Shown here: positions 1 to 8,508 of the stretch, one piece after another
Position numbering within the stretch: the stretch's first letter is position 1
Layout of the letters: each line of letters starts with the position of its first letter
Assembly: GCF_900604515.1 (NCBI RefSeq)
Contig: NZ_UWOS01000003.1
Span: forward strand, 248,001 to 312,000
DNA length: 64,000 nucleotides
Origin: Arcanobacterium ihumii
GTDB taxonomy: Bacteria > Actinomycetota > Actinomycetes > Actinomycetales > Actinomycetaceae
Direction: 5' to 3'
Made by a program: the position numbers and the translations under genes
Notes under the pieces: model-generated
The model's input: only the letters and a program-made list of their open reading frames with translations
Told to the model about the DNA's origin: nothing
Database searches by the model: none

Positions 1-236
1 GCCAAACCGAAGAGAATTGGTACCCATAGTTGTTTCAGTACTACGCGCGGCCGCTTCCAAATCATCAGGATTACGCCAGCAAATGCGAATCTTCCCCACG
101 CAACAGCTCCCGCAGATACCTGTTCAAAGAGCGATACCGCAAATGACGCTCCGAGGTATTGAATAACTGCCGCCGTCATAAGAGTAAGAGGCGCCCCTAG
201 CGGACTAGACGCAATTATCGAAGGTTGTTTTACCAT
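1..236 (-). CDS. EamA/DMT-family transporter, N-terminal part only
   Basis: Partial gene that runs off the left edge. The visible N-terminus (about 78 residues, starting MVKQPSIIASSPLGAP) contains hydrophobic stretches typical of the drug/metabolite transporter superfamily, with the EamA-like pattern of an alanine/glycine-rich first helix (LMTAAVIQYLGASFAV) followed by a second (AWGRFAFAGVILMIW). The family exports or imports small metabolites across the cytoplasmic membrane; the substrate cannot be told. The ATG at 236 lies 2 bases after the stop of the upstream nuclease gene on the same strand, so the two are probably co-transcribed. The family call rests on a short stretch. Confidence 0.55.
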   Translation of the reverse strand, partial: MVKQPSIIASSPLGAPLTLMTAAVIQYLGASFAVSLFEQVSAGAVAWGRFAFAGVILMIWKRPRVVLKQLWVPILFGL

Positions 237-238
237 TG

Positions 239-1162
239 TTACAGCGAAATATCCACGATCAAGGCACGGTGATCCGAAATTGAAAACTCTTTGGTTGAGG
301 TATCGATTACGTTTAGATCATTGCCAAGCAGAAAATCGATCTGTTTTTCCGGAGATCGGCGCGGATAAGTTAATTCGCTTGCCAACGAACGCAACGAAAA
401 ATCACTCTCCCCTTCATCGGCAAGGACTTCTTCAACCTCATCTGCTCCAAGGTTGAAATCTCCACCTAATACATATCGTGAATCACCTAAATTGTTTCGT
501 TCACTCAAAACATCAAAACCTCGCATCGCAACCGAAAGTTGATTGCGGGCAGCAGCATTATTAGTCGACAGGTGGGTATTTCCAAACACAAGGCTTGGTT
601 TACCTGGTATATCGAGGACGGCATAGGCACACGCCCGAGGCTCAGTTACATGCAGATACCAACCTTGAACACCTCGTGAAGAGTTGGAAGACTTGCGGAA
701 AAACTCTGTTTTCTCAGGTAAAGCAAGTTTGAGGCAACCAGACATTGGGAATCGTGAAAGAATTGCCATTCCATAGGCCCCTCGACCACGCCACGGCAGA
801 TAGGACGACGCCGGGGCACCGAAAACATTTCGTTCCACGGGAATGAAATATCGGTCCATGTCTAGCAAATCCGCTAGCAAATCTGCCTGCGGGATAAGAG
901 TAGAACGCATCCGTACGTCGTCTACCTCTTGCAGCAAAACTACATCCGCGTCGAGCTGCGCTAATTCAGCAGCAAAGATTTCAAGACCATCACGACTCGG
1001 CATCCCTGCAAGAAAACCCTGGATTAATCCACTACCACGAGCGCCGTTAGACGAAGCATTAGCATCAAGGTTAACTTCGCCTTCTGCCGGCTTGCCAAAT
1101 TGCATATTAAACGTGCAGATACGCAGAAAATCACGGCTATCTTCTTGTTGTGACGTATCCAT
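239..1162 (-). CDS. Endonuclease/exonuclease/phosphatase (EEP) family protein
   Basis: A 307-residue EEP-fold protein. Metal and active-site motifs are in order: FNMQF near residue 19, LLQEVDD with the metal-binding Glu near 79, GNTHLST near 195, GGDFN near 235 and SDHR near 297. The fold serves DNases, phosphodiesterases and sphingomyelinases, so the substrate is open. No signal peptide is visible, which favours an intracellular role over a secreted sphingomyelinase. A strong Shine-Dalgarno (agggagga) sits 6 bases before the ATG. It lies upstream of, and nearly touches, the DMT transporter gene. Confidence 0.8.
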   Translation of the reverse strand: MDTSQQEDSRDFLRICTFNMQFGKPAEGEVNLDANASSNGARGSGLIQGFLAGMPSRDGLEIFAAELAQLDADVVLLQEVDDVRMRSTLIPQADLLADLLDMDRYFIPVERNVFGAPASSYLPWRGRGAYGMAILSRFPMSGCLKLALPEKTEFFRKSSNSSRGVQGWYLHVTEPRACAYAVLDIPGKPSLVFGNTHLSTNNAAARNQLSVAMRGFDVLSERNNLGDSRYVLGGDFNLGADEVEEVLADEGESDFSLRSLASELTYPRRSPEKQIDFLLGNDLNVIDTSTKEFSISDHRALIVDISL

Positions 1163-1194
1163 GAATAATCCTCCCTATCCGAAACGTAGATATT

Positions 1195-1605
1195 TCAGTC
1201 CTGATCAGGCACAAATGTGAGCGCAACCGAGTTCATGCAGTAGCGATTTCCGGTTGGTGTTTGTGGAGCATCTGGGAACACGTGACCCAAATGCGACTCG
1301 CATTGGGCGCAGCGAACCTCGGTACGTTCGTAGCCAAGCAAAGTATCCGTACGGTAAATAACCGCGTTTTTCTCATCTGGATCGAAGAACGATGGCCACC
1401 CACAGTGGGAATCGAACTTAGTCTTAGACGAAAATAGCTCGGCACCACAAGCTTTACATAGGTACTTGCCTGAGCGCTTCTCGTTAAGCAACTTGCCTGT
1501 ACCTGGCCGCTCGGTTCCCGCTTGACGCAACACCAAGTACTCCTGGGGATTAAGGATCTTCTTCCATTCTTCCTCAGACTTCACAATGCTAGGTCGCTCT
1601 GCCAT
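1195..1605 (-). CDS. msrB: Peptide-methionine (R)-S-oxide reductase MsrB
   Basis: Reduces methionine-R-sulfoxide in proteins back to methionine, a cytoplasmic repair step after oxidative damage. The 136-residue protein has the MsrB fold markers: two zinc-binding CxxC pairs (KACGAELF and RCAQCESHLGH), the HCGWPSF motif, and the C-terminal RYCMNSVAL block carrying the catalytic Cys. The start at 1605 (MAERPSIV) is preferred because a purine-rich stretch (ggggtgtgag) lies just before it. An ATG four codons upstream at 1617 is possible. The family call is secure. With tpx, it is one of the intact oxidative-stress genes here. Confidence 0.95.
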   Translation of the reverse strand: MAERPSIVKSEEEWKKILNPQEYLVLRQAGTERPGTGKLLNEKRSGKYLCKACGAELFSSKTKFDSHCGWPSFFDPDEKNAVIYRTDTLLGYERTEVRCAQCESHLGHVFPDAPQTPTGNRYCMNSVALTFVPDQD

Positions 1606-1694
1606 CTCACACCCCATTTTCGTTTATTAGCCCGGTAAGGAAACTTCGCAGTGATTTGTGTTTTGTATTTTATGCTCTACGCTTGGCGAAAATC

Positions 1695-3419
1695 CTATTC
1701 ACCACCGGCATCTCCACTATCAGCGGATTCTGCAACATGCGAGTCAGAATTACTCTCCATCGATTTTTTGGCATGGTTCGACTTCTTTTCTTCGCCCGTT
1801 ACTTTTTGCGAAGTCTCCATTCCCTCAGGTTCCTTCTTCTCAGAATCCTCGGCATCAACTTCTTTGGCTGCATCTTCTTCAATCTTTCGGTTACGCTCAG
1901 CGAATGCATCATCACCAGGTCCGGAAAAATTCTTCTTCCGAATCTCCGCACTTGGAGAGCCACTAAACAAAGATGCTTCGTGACCAGAGCGAACATCGGT
2001 GCTAGTTAACTCATTAGTCGAGGTGAGCTCGTCATCATGGTTCTCAGCTTCCACGACGGCGGTCGTTTTGCGTGGATCTTCCATATCCTCAGTAATTGGC
2101 TTCATCACAATAGTCTCAGCCGGCGAAGACTCAGGCAGGGGCGGAACCTCGTTCCACCGCTTGATATCTTCAACTGACATAACCGTAGTCTTCTGTTCAT
2201 CTTGAACACTAGCAGGTACCCGCGAACTTTCCGGCCATGCCTCAGGAAAATACTGCGCAGGCTCTTCACGCTCAAGTCGGTCCTCTACCTGGTCATTCGT
2301 TTTCACCGCAGCTTCGATGATGTTCACCGGGTCGTTAAGGTAGCGACGCTGACGCGGAATCGCTTGAGGAGCTTCCGTCTGAATCCAGTAAATCATTTGT
2401 TCACGTAAGTAGTTCTTGAGGTCGACCAAGGTTGCGGAATCCTTTGCCGAAATCACCGCACGCATCTGAAGAGTTCCGGCAGAGGCATTGCTGATCTGCA
2501 GCACTCCCGTTTCACCATCCCACAGGTCAGTGTTACGCAACAGGAACTCAAGTTGCTTTCGTGCCGCAGTGAGCGGAAGCGCCCAGTCAACGTCCCACGT
2601 AACGTCACCCAGCATCTCAGGTGCGCGACGCGTCCAGTTTTCGAACGATTCCGTCGTCATCAACGACGACGGAACAATAATTCTTCTTCCATCCCAAACG
2701 GCGAGCACAACATAAGTCAAAGTGATTTCTTCAACCGTGGTGTAGTTGTTCTTATAGAAGACGATATCTCCCACGCGAATAGAATCCGAGAATGCAAGCT
2801 GAAGACCAGCGAATACATTCCCAAGAGTGGTCTGTGCAGCAAGACCGGCAACAACGGAAACTAGACCAGCTGAGGCAAAGAGCGATGCACCCGCGGTTCG
2901 TGCCGACGGGAATGTGAGGAGTACACCTCCAATTCCAAGAATCCAAATGACGACGACGATAACCCGGTTAAGAATCTGCGTTTGAGTTTGAACACGTTTT
3001 GCGCGACGTTCAGATGACTCTCGCATTTTGTTATGGATGACTCCCATTGTGCCGTTGACGATACCAACAGCAAGCCATGTTCCCGCGATAATGACGAGCA
3101 CTAAGAAAAAGTGGTCAACATTTTGGAGCCAGGCTGGTGCAGTTGCCGTATTTACGCGCGCATCGGAGAAGGTGAAACCGATCCACGCTCCCACCAGCAT
3201 CAATTCGACTACTGCTGGACGTGAAATAGCACTCATGAAGGGCTGGAGTTGATTTCGTTTACGAACAATCATTCGGCCAACGGCTATCAGGAAGAGCCCT
3301 ATAACAAAGCCGCCGACCAACCCGAGCGCTACTCCAAGTATTACTTGCAAGACGTCAAACGTTGCTTCAACCGTCTCTGACGTCGTTCCATCATCACCTG
3401 TTGCCATCCATAGATTCAT
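1695..3419 (-). CDS. MscS-family mechanosensitive ion channel with long acidic tail
   Basis: Small-conductance mechanosensitive channel that would release osmolytes on hypo-osmotic shock. Of 574 residues, about the first 200 hold four or five hydrophobic helices. The conserved MscS pore and beta-domain region follows (GLVSVVAGLAAQTTLGNVFAG, then SIRVGDIVFY). Residues from about 370 to the end are hydrophilic, rich in Glu, Ser and Lys, and look disordered, making the protein about twice the length of E. coli MscS. Start at 3419 is the only good ATG but has no clear Shine-Dalgarno. It stands alone between msrB and a tRNA cluster. Confidence 0.88.
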   Translation of the reverse strand: MNLWMATGDDGTTSETVEATFDVLQVILGVALGLVGGFVIGLFLIAVGRMIVRKRNQLQPFMSAISRPAVVELMLVGAWIGFTFSDARVNTATAPAWLQNVDHFFLVLVIIAGTWLAVGIVNGTMGVIHNKMRESSERRAKRVQTQTQILNRVIVVVIWILGIGGVLLTFPSARTAGASLFASAGLVSVVAGLAAQTTLGNVFAGLQLAFSDSIRVGDIVFYKNNYTTVEEITLTYVVLAVWDGRRIIVPSSLMTTESFENWTRRAPEMLGDVTWDVDWALPLTAARKQLEFLLRNTDLWDGETGVLQISNASAGTLQMRAVISAKDSATLVDLKNYLREQMIYWIQTEAPQAIPRQRRYLNDPVNIIEAAVKTNDQVEDRLEREEPAQYFPEAWPESSRVPASVQDEQKTTVMSVEDIKRWNEVPPLPESSPAETIVMKPITEDMEDPRKTTAVVEAENHDDELTSTNELTSTDVRSGHEASLFSGSPSAEIRKKNFSGPGDDAFAERNRKIEEDAAKEVDAEDSEKKEPEGMETSQKVTGEEKKSNHAKKSMESNSDSHVAESADSGDAGGE

Positions 3420-3595
3420 AGTAATAAGGCTAGGCTAGTACTCTGAAAAACGCTCGTTTCTCTTATGTTTCCTTGCCATTAGCCAAACGTGACCAAGGAC
3501 ACGTACCCTGCAATTTTGCATTTACACCCATTTACCCCTTAAGCTAATACCTGTTCCACCAACGAGGAACCGACAGAAAGAACGAAAGTTCTTCC

Positions 3596-3668
3596 GCCCC
3601 TATCGTCTAGTGGCCTAGGACACTGGCCTTTCACGCCGGCAACACGGGTTCGAATCCCGTTGGGGGTA
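3596..3668 (+). tRNA. tRNA-Glu (TTC anticodon)
   Basis: A full 73-base cloverleaf can be folded. The acceptor stem pairs GCCCCTA with TGGGGGT, including two G-U pairs. The anticodon stem CTGGC/GCCGG encloses a loop with TTC at 3630-3632, and the T-arm has the standard TTCGAAT loop. CCA is not encoded. It is the first of three clustered tRNAs on the + strand. Confidence 0.95.
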
Positions 3669-3720
3669 CTGCTTCTTGAAGAGATTTAAGAAGTTGACAC
3701 AAAAGTGTCGCCATGCAAAT

Positions 3721-3794
3721 GGCCCTGTAGCGCAGTTGGTTAGCGCGCCGCCCTGTCACGGCGGAGGTCGCGGGTTCAAGTCCCGTCAGGGTCG
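3721..3794 (+). tRNA. tRNA-Asp (GTC anticodon)
   Basis: A 74-base cloverleaf. The acceptor GGCCCTG pairs with CAGGGTC, the D-arm reads AGCGCAGTTGGTTAGCGC, the anticodon loop is CTGTCAC with GTC, and the T-arm is CGGGTTCAAGTCCCG. No encoded CCA. A short GC hairpin (CCCGG-GAAA-CCGGG followed by T residues, about 3804-3825) lies between this tRNA and tRNA-Phe and may be a processing or attenuation element. Confidence 0.95.
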
Positions 3795-3830
3795 CTGAGG
3801 AACCCCGGGAAACCGGGTGTTTTTCTATCT

Positions 3831-3903
3831 GGCTCTGTAGCTCAGTTGGTAGAGCGTTCGACTGAAAATCGAAAGGTCACCGGATCGACGCCGGTCGGAG
3901 CCA
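3831..3903 (+). tRNA. tRNA-Phe (GAA anticodon)
   Basis: A 73-base cloverleaf with acceptor GGCTCTG/CGGAGCC, D-arm AGCTCAGTTGGTAGAGC, and an anticodon arm around GAA (TTCGA-CTGAAAA-TCGAA). The T-loop at 3884-3890 reads ATCGACG, with A where nearly all tRNAs have T at position 54. The stems are otherwise perfect, so the gene looks functional. It is the last tRNA of the cluster and is followed by a terminator. Confidence 0.93.
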
Positions 3904-3909
3904 CAAGTC

Positions 3910-3934
3910 AAAAGCCCTGTTTTACAGGGCTTTT
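3910..3934 (+). terminator. Rho-independent terminator after tRNA cluster
   Basis: Inverted repeat AAAAGCCCTG/CAGGGCTTTT with a 5-base loop, ending in a T run. It lies just 3' of tRNA-Phe and would end the tRNA transcript before murJ. Confidence 0.85.
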
Positions 3935-4017
3935 CTTGCACCTTGGCAGAGCTTTAGATTGCTCTCACCTTCGTTCCTTTATGACTATCGCATCTAACGC
4001 AATGTAAACTTCAAGTT

Positions 4018-5934
4018 ATGCGCCAATCGCCCCGACACAATCCCCGCCACGCTTCAGGCGACGCACCTCTATTTCCACGTCGTCGCCCTCGTGTGTTAAA
4101 GAATCAGCAACATCTAGCAAACCTTGGAGCAAATTCGGCAACTACACGGCAACAAACCCAAGGTGATCCACAGGCGAAAACTAGCGGTCCGTCGTCGGGA
4201 TTCGTACCACCTACCTCAGCATCCGATCAGGAATCCTTCGAACAAAATCTCAATACCGCAACGAAAGATGCAGGGCAATCTTCGCCAAGCGTGGCACGTT
4301 CGTCGTTCATTATGTTCTTAGGAACATTCACGTCGCGTATTCTTGGCTTGGTCCGCTCCCCTATTTTGCTTGGTGCAGTTTTGGGGCTAACGTCTCCGGT
4401 GGCGAACTCTTTTGACATCGCCAATCGGCTACCAACCCTGATCTACATGATCATCGCGGGTGGTTTGGTTAACGCAGTGCTCGTACCAGCGATCGTGCGC
4501 GCCTCACAGAATACGGACGACGACGGCGAAGCCTTTATCAATAAGCTCCTGACCATAACGATTGTGGTGCTTGGAATTATCACAGCGGTTCTAACAGTTT
4601 GTTCACCGTTGATCGTCAAGGCTTTCGCAGCAACACTTGACCCCCAGTGGTATCACCTTACCGTCATCTTCGCCTACTGGTGCATGCCTCAGATTTTTTT
4701 CTATGGGCTCTACACCGTGCTTGGTCAGATCCTCAACGCAAAAGAGAACTTCGGGCCGTTCATGTGGGCGCCAGCGTTAAATAACGTAGTGGCGATCGCC
4801 GGACTCCTCATTATTTTAGGAATTTACGGCGGTGCCAACCCTGCATCTCCAGATACCGCCCAAAGCTGGATGGGAATGAACGGGATGCTTCTAGGCGGAT
4901 TCTCAACGCTAGGAATTGCTGCTCAAGCCTTAATTTTGGTTCTCCCCCTTCGAAAAATCGGAATACGATTCCGTTTCGATTTTGCATGGCGAAATTCTGG
5001 GCTCGGCAACGCTGGAAAAGCCTCCGGCTGGATGCTGGCACTTATGGTGCTTTCGATTCTCCCAACCGCACTTCTTTCCAATGTTGCCGCGAATGCCACT
5101 CAGCGTGCCCTGGATAATGGCGAAGGTGTGGTTGGTGTTGCAGGAAACTCTGTTTACACCGCCGCCTACACTCTATATTCACTGCCAACTTCACTGATCA
5201 CGGTATCTATTGCAACCGCAATCTTTACTCAGCTCGCCAAGTCCGCGGCCAAGAAGGACTACCGCTCTGTGCAAGCGGATACCTCGTTAACGCTTCGCAC
5301 CGTATCCACCTTTAACTTCCTGGCGATTTCAGGGATCTTGGTTCTCGCTGTTCCAGCATCGCGACTCCTGGGCTTCTTCGTTTCAGCGGCTGAAGTTCGC
5401 GCTCTTGCTCCGGTGCTCATGGTGATGTCACTCGGGTTGCTCGGGGTGGGTTTCCAAACTGTTCTCAATCGCGTCTACTTCGCCTTCGAAAACACTCGTG
5501 CGGTATTTCTTATCAACGTACCGATCAACCTCTTTTTAGCCATCGGATACGTAGCCGCCGGCTTTTTACCACCTCACTACGTTGTGGTTGGTATCGCTGG
5601 CATCATGGCGTTTACGAATACTGCGGCAGGCTGTATCATGTACCTTCACCTGCGCCACACGCTCGGCGGACTAGACGAAAAGAACGTGCTGGCAACCCAC
5701 GCGAAGCTAGTTGCGATTTCGATCGCAACCGTCGCCGTCGGCGAAGGAATGATCTTCATCTTCGGCGGGTCCGCACGTCTTGCTAGTAGTCAGATTCTTT
5801 CATTCATCGCGATTACGGTGGTTGGAATCGCCATGGTTGGAGTATTCTTCGGACTCATGTTCGCCCTAAAAATGGGTGAAACCGCTCCGATCCGCAAGAG
5901 CGCTCAAAAAGCAATCTCGAAATTCAAGCGTTAA
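4018..5934 (+). CDS. murJ: MurJ/MviN-type lipid II flippase
   Basis: Member of the MurJ/MviN family, which flips lipid II across the cytoplasmic membrane for peptidoglycan synthesis. The protein has 638 residues. About 95 hydrophilic, probably disordered residues come first. The family signature start (SFIMFLGTFTSRILGLVRSP) and about 14 hydrophobic segments follow, including the basic FTSRILGLVR motif. Cytoplasmic N-terminal extensions are known in actinobacterial homologues, but the large C-terminal pseudokinase region of mycobacterial MviN is absent. No strong Shine-Dalgarno precedes the ATG, so the start within the extension is uncertain. It is convergent with tpx. Actinobacteria can carry paralogues, so this may not be the essential copy. 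Confidence 0.87.
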   Translation: MRQSPRHNPRHASGDAPLFPRRRPRVLKNQQHLANLGANSATTRQQTQGDPQAKTSGPSSGFVPPTSASDQESFEQNLNTATKDAGQSSPSVARSSFIMFLGTFTSRILGLVRSPILLGAVLGLTSPVANSFDIANRLPTLIYMIIAGGLVNAVLVPAIVRASQNTDDDGEAFINKLLTITIVVLGIITAVLTVCSPLIVKAFAATLDPQWYHLTVIFAYWCMPQIFFYGLYTVLGQILNAKENFGPFMWAPALNNVVAIAGLLIILGIYGGANPASPDTAQSWMGMNGMLLGGFSTLGIAAQALILVLPLRKIGIRFRFDFAWRNSGLGNAGKASGWMLALMVLSILPTALLSNVAANATQRALDNGEGVVGVAGNSVYTAAYTLYSLPTSLITVSIATAIFTQLAKSAAKKDYRSVQADTSLTLRTVSTFNFLAISGILVLAVPASRLLGFFVSAAEVRALAPVLMVMSLGLLGVGFQTVLNRVYFAFENTRAVFLINVPINLFLAIGYVAAGFLPPHYVVVGIAGIMAFTNTAAGCIMYLHLRHTLGGLDEKNVLATHAKLVAISIATVAVGEGMIFIFGGSARLASSQILSFIAITVVGIAMVGVFFGLMFALKMGETAPIRKSAQKAISKFKR

Positions 5935-5993
5935 AGCCACCTAACCGGATCCTCATTGCACGGGCACGAGCCCAAACAACATCGGATTATGAA

Positions 5994-6488
5994 TCAGATT
6001 GCAGCAAGTGCCGATTCGTAGTCAGGTTCCGCAGTGATTTCGGGTACCAACTCCGTGTAGATCACTTTACCTTCGGGAGAAATGACAACGACGGCGCGCG
6101 CCAGTAACCCATGAAGTGGCCCATCCGCTTGAAGTACCCCATATGTATCAGGGAATTCTGAGCGGAAAGCCGATGCAGTAACCACGTTTTCCAACCCATC
6201 AGCAGCACAGAAACGCTCCATTGCGAATGGAAGATCCATCGACACACACAATACAGACGTGTTGGACAACTTTGCAGCACGTTCATTGAATTCACGGACC
6301 GATTTAGCACAAACGCCAGTATCAACGGATGGGAAGATGTTAAGCACGATGGTGCGACCCAAGTAGTCCTCAAGCTTCACATCCCCCAGATCCGCTCCAG
6401 TGAGAACAAATCCGGGAGCTTGAGCACCGACTTCTGGTAGGTTTCCGCTAGTTTTAACTTCGTTTCCTTGAAAATGTGTAGTAGCCAT
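5994..6488 (-). CDS. tpx: Thiol peroxidase Tpx
   Basis: Thioredoxin-dependent 2-Cys peroxiredoxin that reduces hydrogen peroxide and alkyl hydroperoxides in the cytoplasm. With the start at 6488 ([11 protein letters not shown]) the protein is 164 residues, close to E. coli Tpx, whose N-terminus aligns directly with this one. The longer frame begins nine codons upstream and looks less likely. The peroxidatic Cys is in [13 protein letters not shown] (C60) and the resolving Cys in ERFCAADGL (C94). With the catalase gene of this window broken, Tpx may carry much of the peroxide defence. Confidence 0.95.
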   Translation of the reverse strand: MATTHFQGNEVKTSGNLPEVGAQAPGFVLTGADLGDVKLEDYLGRTIVLNIFPSVDTGVCAKSVREFNERAAKLSNTSVLCVSMDLPFAMERFCAADGLENVVTASAFRSEFPDTYGVLQADGPLHGLLARAVVVISPEGKVIYTELVPEITAEPDYESALAAI

Positions 6489-6688
6489 ACTGCGATTGTA
6501 GTTACTCACCAACACGTAGCCGACCGTTCGGGTGGTTATTTTCCATCAGCTTAATAGAAACAAAATTTCAGCATTGTTTAGCTTTATTGCGTACAATAAT
6601 TTCAACTGCGCCGGTTGTAGTTACTTTTCTATAACTACGCTGCGATAAGTAAACGCTGGTCGTATAGCGGCCGTGAAGGAGACTAATT

Positions 6689-7144
6689 GTGAGCACTACC
6701 AATCACTTGCATGAAGAGCACAAGGTAGATCCAAGCCCCATGCCTAAATCCGCAATGAAGAATGGCGCACCAACGATTGGTGAGCTTGTTGCCAAAATTA
6801 CGGCACAGTTCTCCGCTTTGATTCGCGACGAAATCAAGTACGCCGCCGCACAGGCCAAAACGAAAGCAACCAAACTTGGCACGGCAGGCGCGCTCTTTGC
6901 CGTTGCCGGAATCTTGGCACTTTACATGCTAGGCATATTGCTCCTTGCTGCTGGCTTTGGGCTGGCAAATGTGGTTAGCACTTGGCTAGCTTTCCTGATC
7001 GTCGCCGGCGGACTCCTAGTCATTATCTTGATTCTTGCGTTGGTTGCAATGTCAAAGATAAAGTCCTCCAAGCAAAATATCGTTGACCCCAAGGCCGGCA
7101 TTAATAAAGATGTCGACGCCGTTAAGAAGGGAATGAACAAGTGA
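6689..7144 (+). CDS. Phage holin-like family (DUF1469) membrane protein
   Basis: A 151-residue protein with an amphipathic N-terminal half (IGELVAKITAQFSALIRDEI) and two adjacent transmembrane helices at about 60-85 and 88-115. This matches the actinobacterial putative holin superfamily III (DUF1469), found in many actinobacterial chromosomes outside prophages. Function is unknown and a lytic role is not implied. It starts at a GTG with a gaaggag Shine-Dalgarno. Its stop overlaps the GTG of the next gene by 4 bases (GTGA), so the two are translationally coupled. Confidence 0.8.
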   Translation: MSTTNHLHEEHKVDPSPMPKSAMKNGAPTIGELVAKITAQFSALIRDEIKYAAAQAKTKATKLGTAGALFAVAGILALYMLGILLLAAGFGLANVVSTWLAFLIVAGGLLVIILILALVAMSKIKSSKQNIVDPKAGINKDVDAVKKGMNK

Positions 7145-7515
7145 CTCAGAGTACGCACCCAATGAATCCACACGTCGTAGCTGAGGCACGTCTTGCAGCT
7201 AGCGTTAAGAAAGCTGCAGATTACGATGCTCCTGAAGGTAAAGACGAGCGTACAGTTGAGCAGATCGAATCCGATCTTCAGCGGGTTCGTCTTGAGCTTA
7301 TAGCAACGGTAGATGAACTAGCCGCTCGTCTAGATCCGACAAATCTCCGTGAAGAGGCTAAGACCAAAGCTCAGGAAACATTCAAGAACACCTCGGTTCA
7401 GGCTCGTAACTTTCTAGACGCCCTCTCGAACGGTGATCCAAAAGCACTGAAGATTTTCGGTGGTCTTGTTGGTGCCTTGATTGCGCTGGTTATCCTCAAG
7501 ATCGTTAAGCGTTAA
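7141..7515 (+). CDS. DUF3618 domain protein
   Basis: A 124-residue protein. The DUF3618 core lies at about 37-85 (RTVEQIESDLQRVRLELIAT, then DELAARLDPTNLREEA). A single C-terminal transmembrane helix at about 103-121 ends in KIVKR. DUF3618 proteins are usually encoded directly after a DUF1469 protein, as here, and the pair is thought to form a membrane-associated unit of unknown role. The GTG start overlaps the upstream gene by 4 bases and has an aagaaggga ribosome site. A very long palindromic terminator follows. Confidence 0.85.
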   Translation: MTQSTHPMNPHVVAEARLAASVKKAADYDAPEGKDERTVEQIESDLQRVRLELIATVDELAARLDPTNLREEAKTKAQETFKNTSVQARNFLDALSNGDPKALKIFGGLVGALIALVILKIVKR

Positions 7516-7522
7516 TATCTTT

Positions 7523-7584
7523 CATAAGTGTGGGTGTGGGGTCGAAAACCTTAATCGGTTTTCGACCCCACACCCACACTTATG
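7523..7584. terminator. Bidirectional terminator, 28-bp perfect stem
   Basis: Arms 7523-7550 and 7557-7584 are exact reverse complements with a 6-base loop (ttaatc). It lies between convergent genes (DUF3618 and bldC). The 5' arm is G-rich and the 3' arm C-rich when read from either strand. Confidence 0.85.
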
Positions 7585-7624
7585 ACACTTTGCGCAAGCT
7601 AGTGATTGCCGGTATAGAGAGTAT

Positions 7625-7825
7625 TCAGCCTTCTACGTCGTGCGTATTAGCATTAAGGATTCGTTCAATATCTTCCCGGCGGAATCTACGATGACCGCCT
7701 AAAGTACGAATTGAGGGAATCTTTCCTGAATTCGCCCAACGTGCAACGGTTTTTGGATCCACGCGAAAGAGCAATGCTACTTCAGCTGGAGTCATCAGTT
7801 CACCGTTAATGGTTTCCTCGGCCAT
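7625..7825 (-). CDS. bldC: BldC-family helix-turn-helix regulator
   Basis: A 66-residue MerR-like DNA-binding protein with no effector domain. The core, LMTPAEVALLFRVDPKTVAR followed by WANSGKIPSIRTLGGHRRFR, matches Streptomyces BldC closely. The helix-turn-helix and the wing (TLGGHRRFR) are intact. BldC controls the timing of development in Streptomyces; in non-sporulating actinobacteria its role is less clear. A cctcctaaa ribosome site (read on the minus strand as aggagg) precedes the ATG. It is divergent from the DUF3073 gene across a 367-base gap. Confidence 0.9.
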   Translation of the reverse strand: MAEETINGELMTPAEVALLFRVDPKTVARWANSGKIPSIRTLGGHRRFRREDIERILNANTHDVEG

Positions 7826-8192
7826 TTATCCTCCTAAAAGCATACTTTCTATTCCAGTATGGTTAGTAAAGAAAGCACACACAAACAAGTTCCACACTTT
7901 GTACCTCTCAACACTTGTTGAGAATCTACTTTTGCATCCCTTGATACTTTGGGTATCCCTAAATTCGAATACTGCTTCAATTTCTAGCACATATTCTTAA
8001 TACTAAAATTATTGTAATTTATAGGTGGTATTTTCCACAAATCGCTATTATTGGAAACACAACAACAGAATTTTATGGATCACATGGAGTTCCATCCCGT
8101 TTCAGGGTATCGTATGTTCACGTAGAATAATTTGCAAGCAGTTGGGTGCGTTTCCACGCATCCTCATTCGATGATTGAGGGGGGTCGACCCT
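7826..8192. other. Divergent intergenic region, bldC / DUF3073
   Basis: No coding region is supported. The stretch is AT-rich and must hold promoters for both flanking genes. Two short inverted repeats are visible: CTCAACA-ct-TGTTGAG at 7907-7922 and ATGGA-gt-TCCAT at 8084-8095. Either could be an operator. I could not assign a clear -35/-10 pair. Confidence 0.5.
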
Positions 8193-8432
8193 ATGGGGCG
8201 CGGCCGTCAAAGAGCCAAACAGCGAAAAGTCGCACGTAACCTGAAGTATTTCAGTCCTGAAACGGATTACGCTGCTCTCGAGCGCGAATTAACATCCTAT
8301 GGCAGTGAGCCTAAGGCTGAGTACGACGACGATTATGAAGACGACTACGACGCGTATGCGGAGTACGCCGCTAAATATGACATTCCGGAAGATGACGAAT
8401 CTGAAGATTGGGAATCACCTGAACGTCATTGA
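8193..8432 (+). CDS. DUF3073 family protein
   Basis: A 79-residue actinobacterial protein of unknown function. It has a basic N-terminus (MGRGRQRAKQRKVARNLKYF), then the conserved SPETDYAALERELT block, then a very acidic tail (DDDYEDDYDAYAEYAAKYDI). The start is set at 8193 because the conserved MGRGRQRAKQ opening and a gagggggg ribosome site 9 bases upstream agree. The frame extends six codons further but without family similarity. The charge split suggests a nucleic-acid or ribosome partner, which is inference only. Confidence 0.88.
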   Translation: MGRGRQRAKQRKVARNLKYFSPETDYAALERELTSYGSEPKAEYDDDYEDDYDAYAEYAAKYDIPEDDESEDWESPERH

Positions 8433-8457
8433 CAGCAATACATCGTCAAGCGAATTT

Positions 8458-8499
8458 ATGTGGGTTGTGACAGTCATTATTGGCTGTCACAACCCACAT
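8458..8499. terminator. Bidirectional terminator
   Basis: Perfect 16-bp inverted repeat, ATGTGGGTTGTGACAG (8458-8473) against 8484-8499, with a 10-base loop that can pair a little further. It lies between the convergent DUF3073 and RNase genes. Confidence 0.85.
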
Positions 8500-8508
8500 T
8501 CACATCTG

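Noticed and set aside
239-1162. Secreted sphingomyelinase-type virulence factor
   Set aside because: The EEP fold fits but there is no signal peptide, so secretion is not supported.
6617-6638. GTAGTTA-N8-TAACTAC inverted repeat as a riboswitch or terminator
   Set aside because: Short AT-rich stem with no T run, in the leader of the DUF1469 gene; at most a weak operator, so not annotated.
6689-7515. Prophage remnant, from the holin-like call
   Set aside because: The DUF1469/DUF3618 pair is ordinary in actinobacterial chromosomes, and no other phage gene is nearby.
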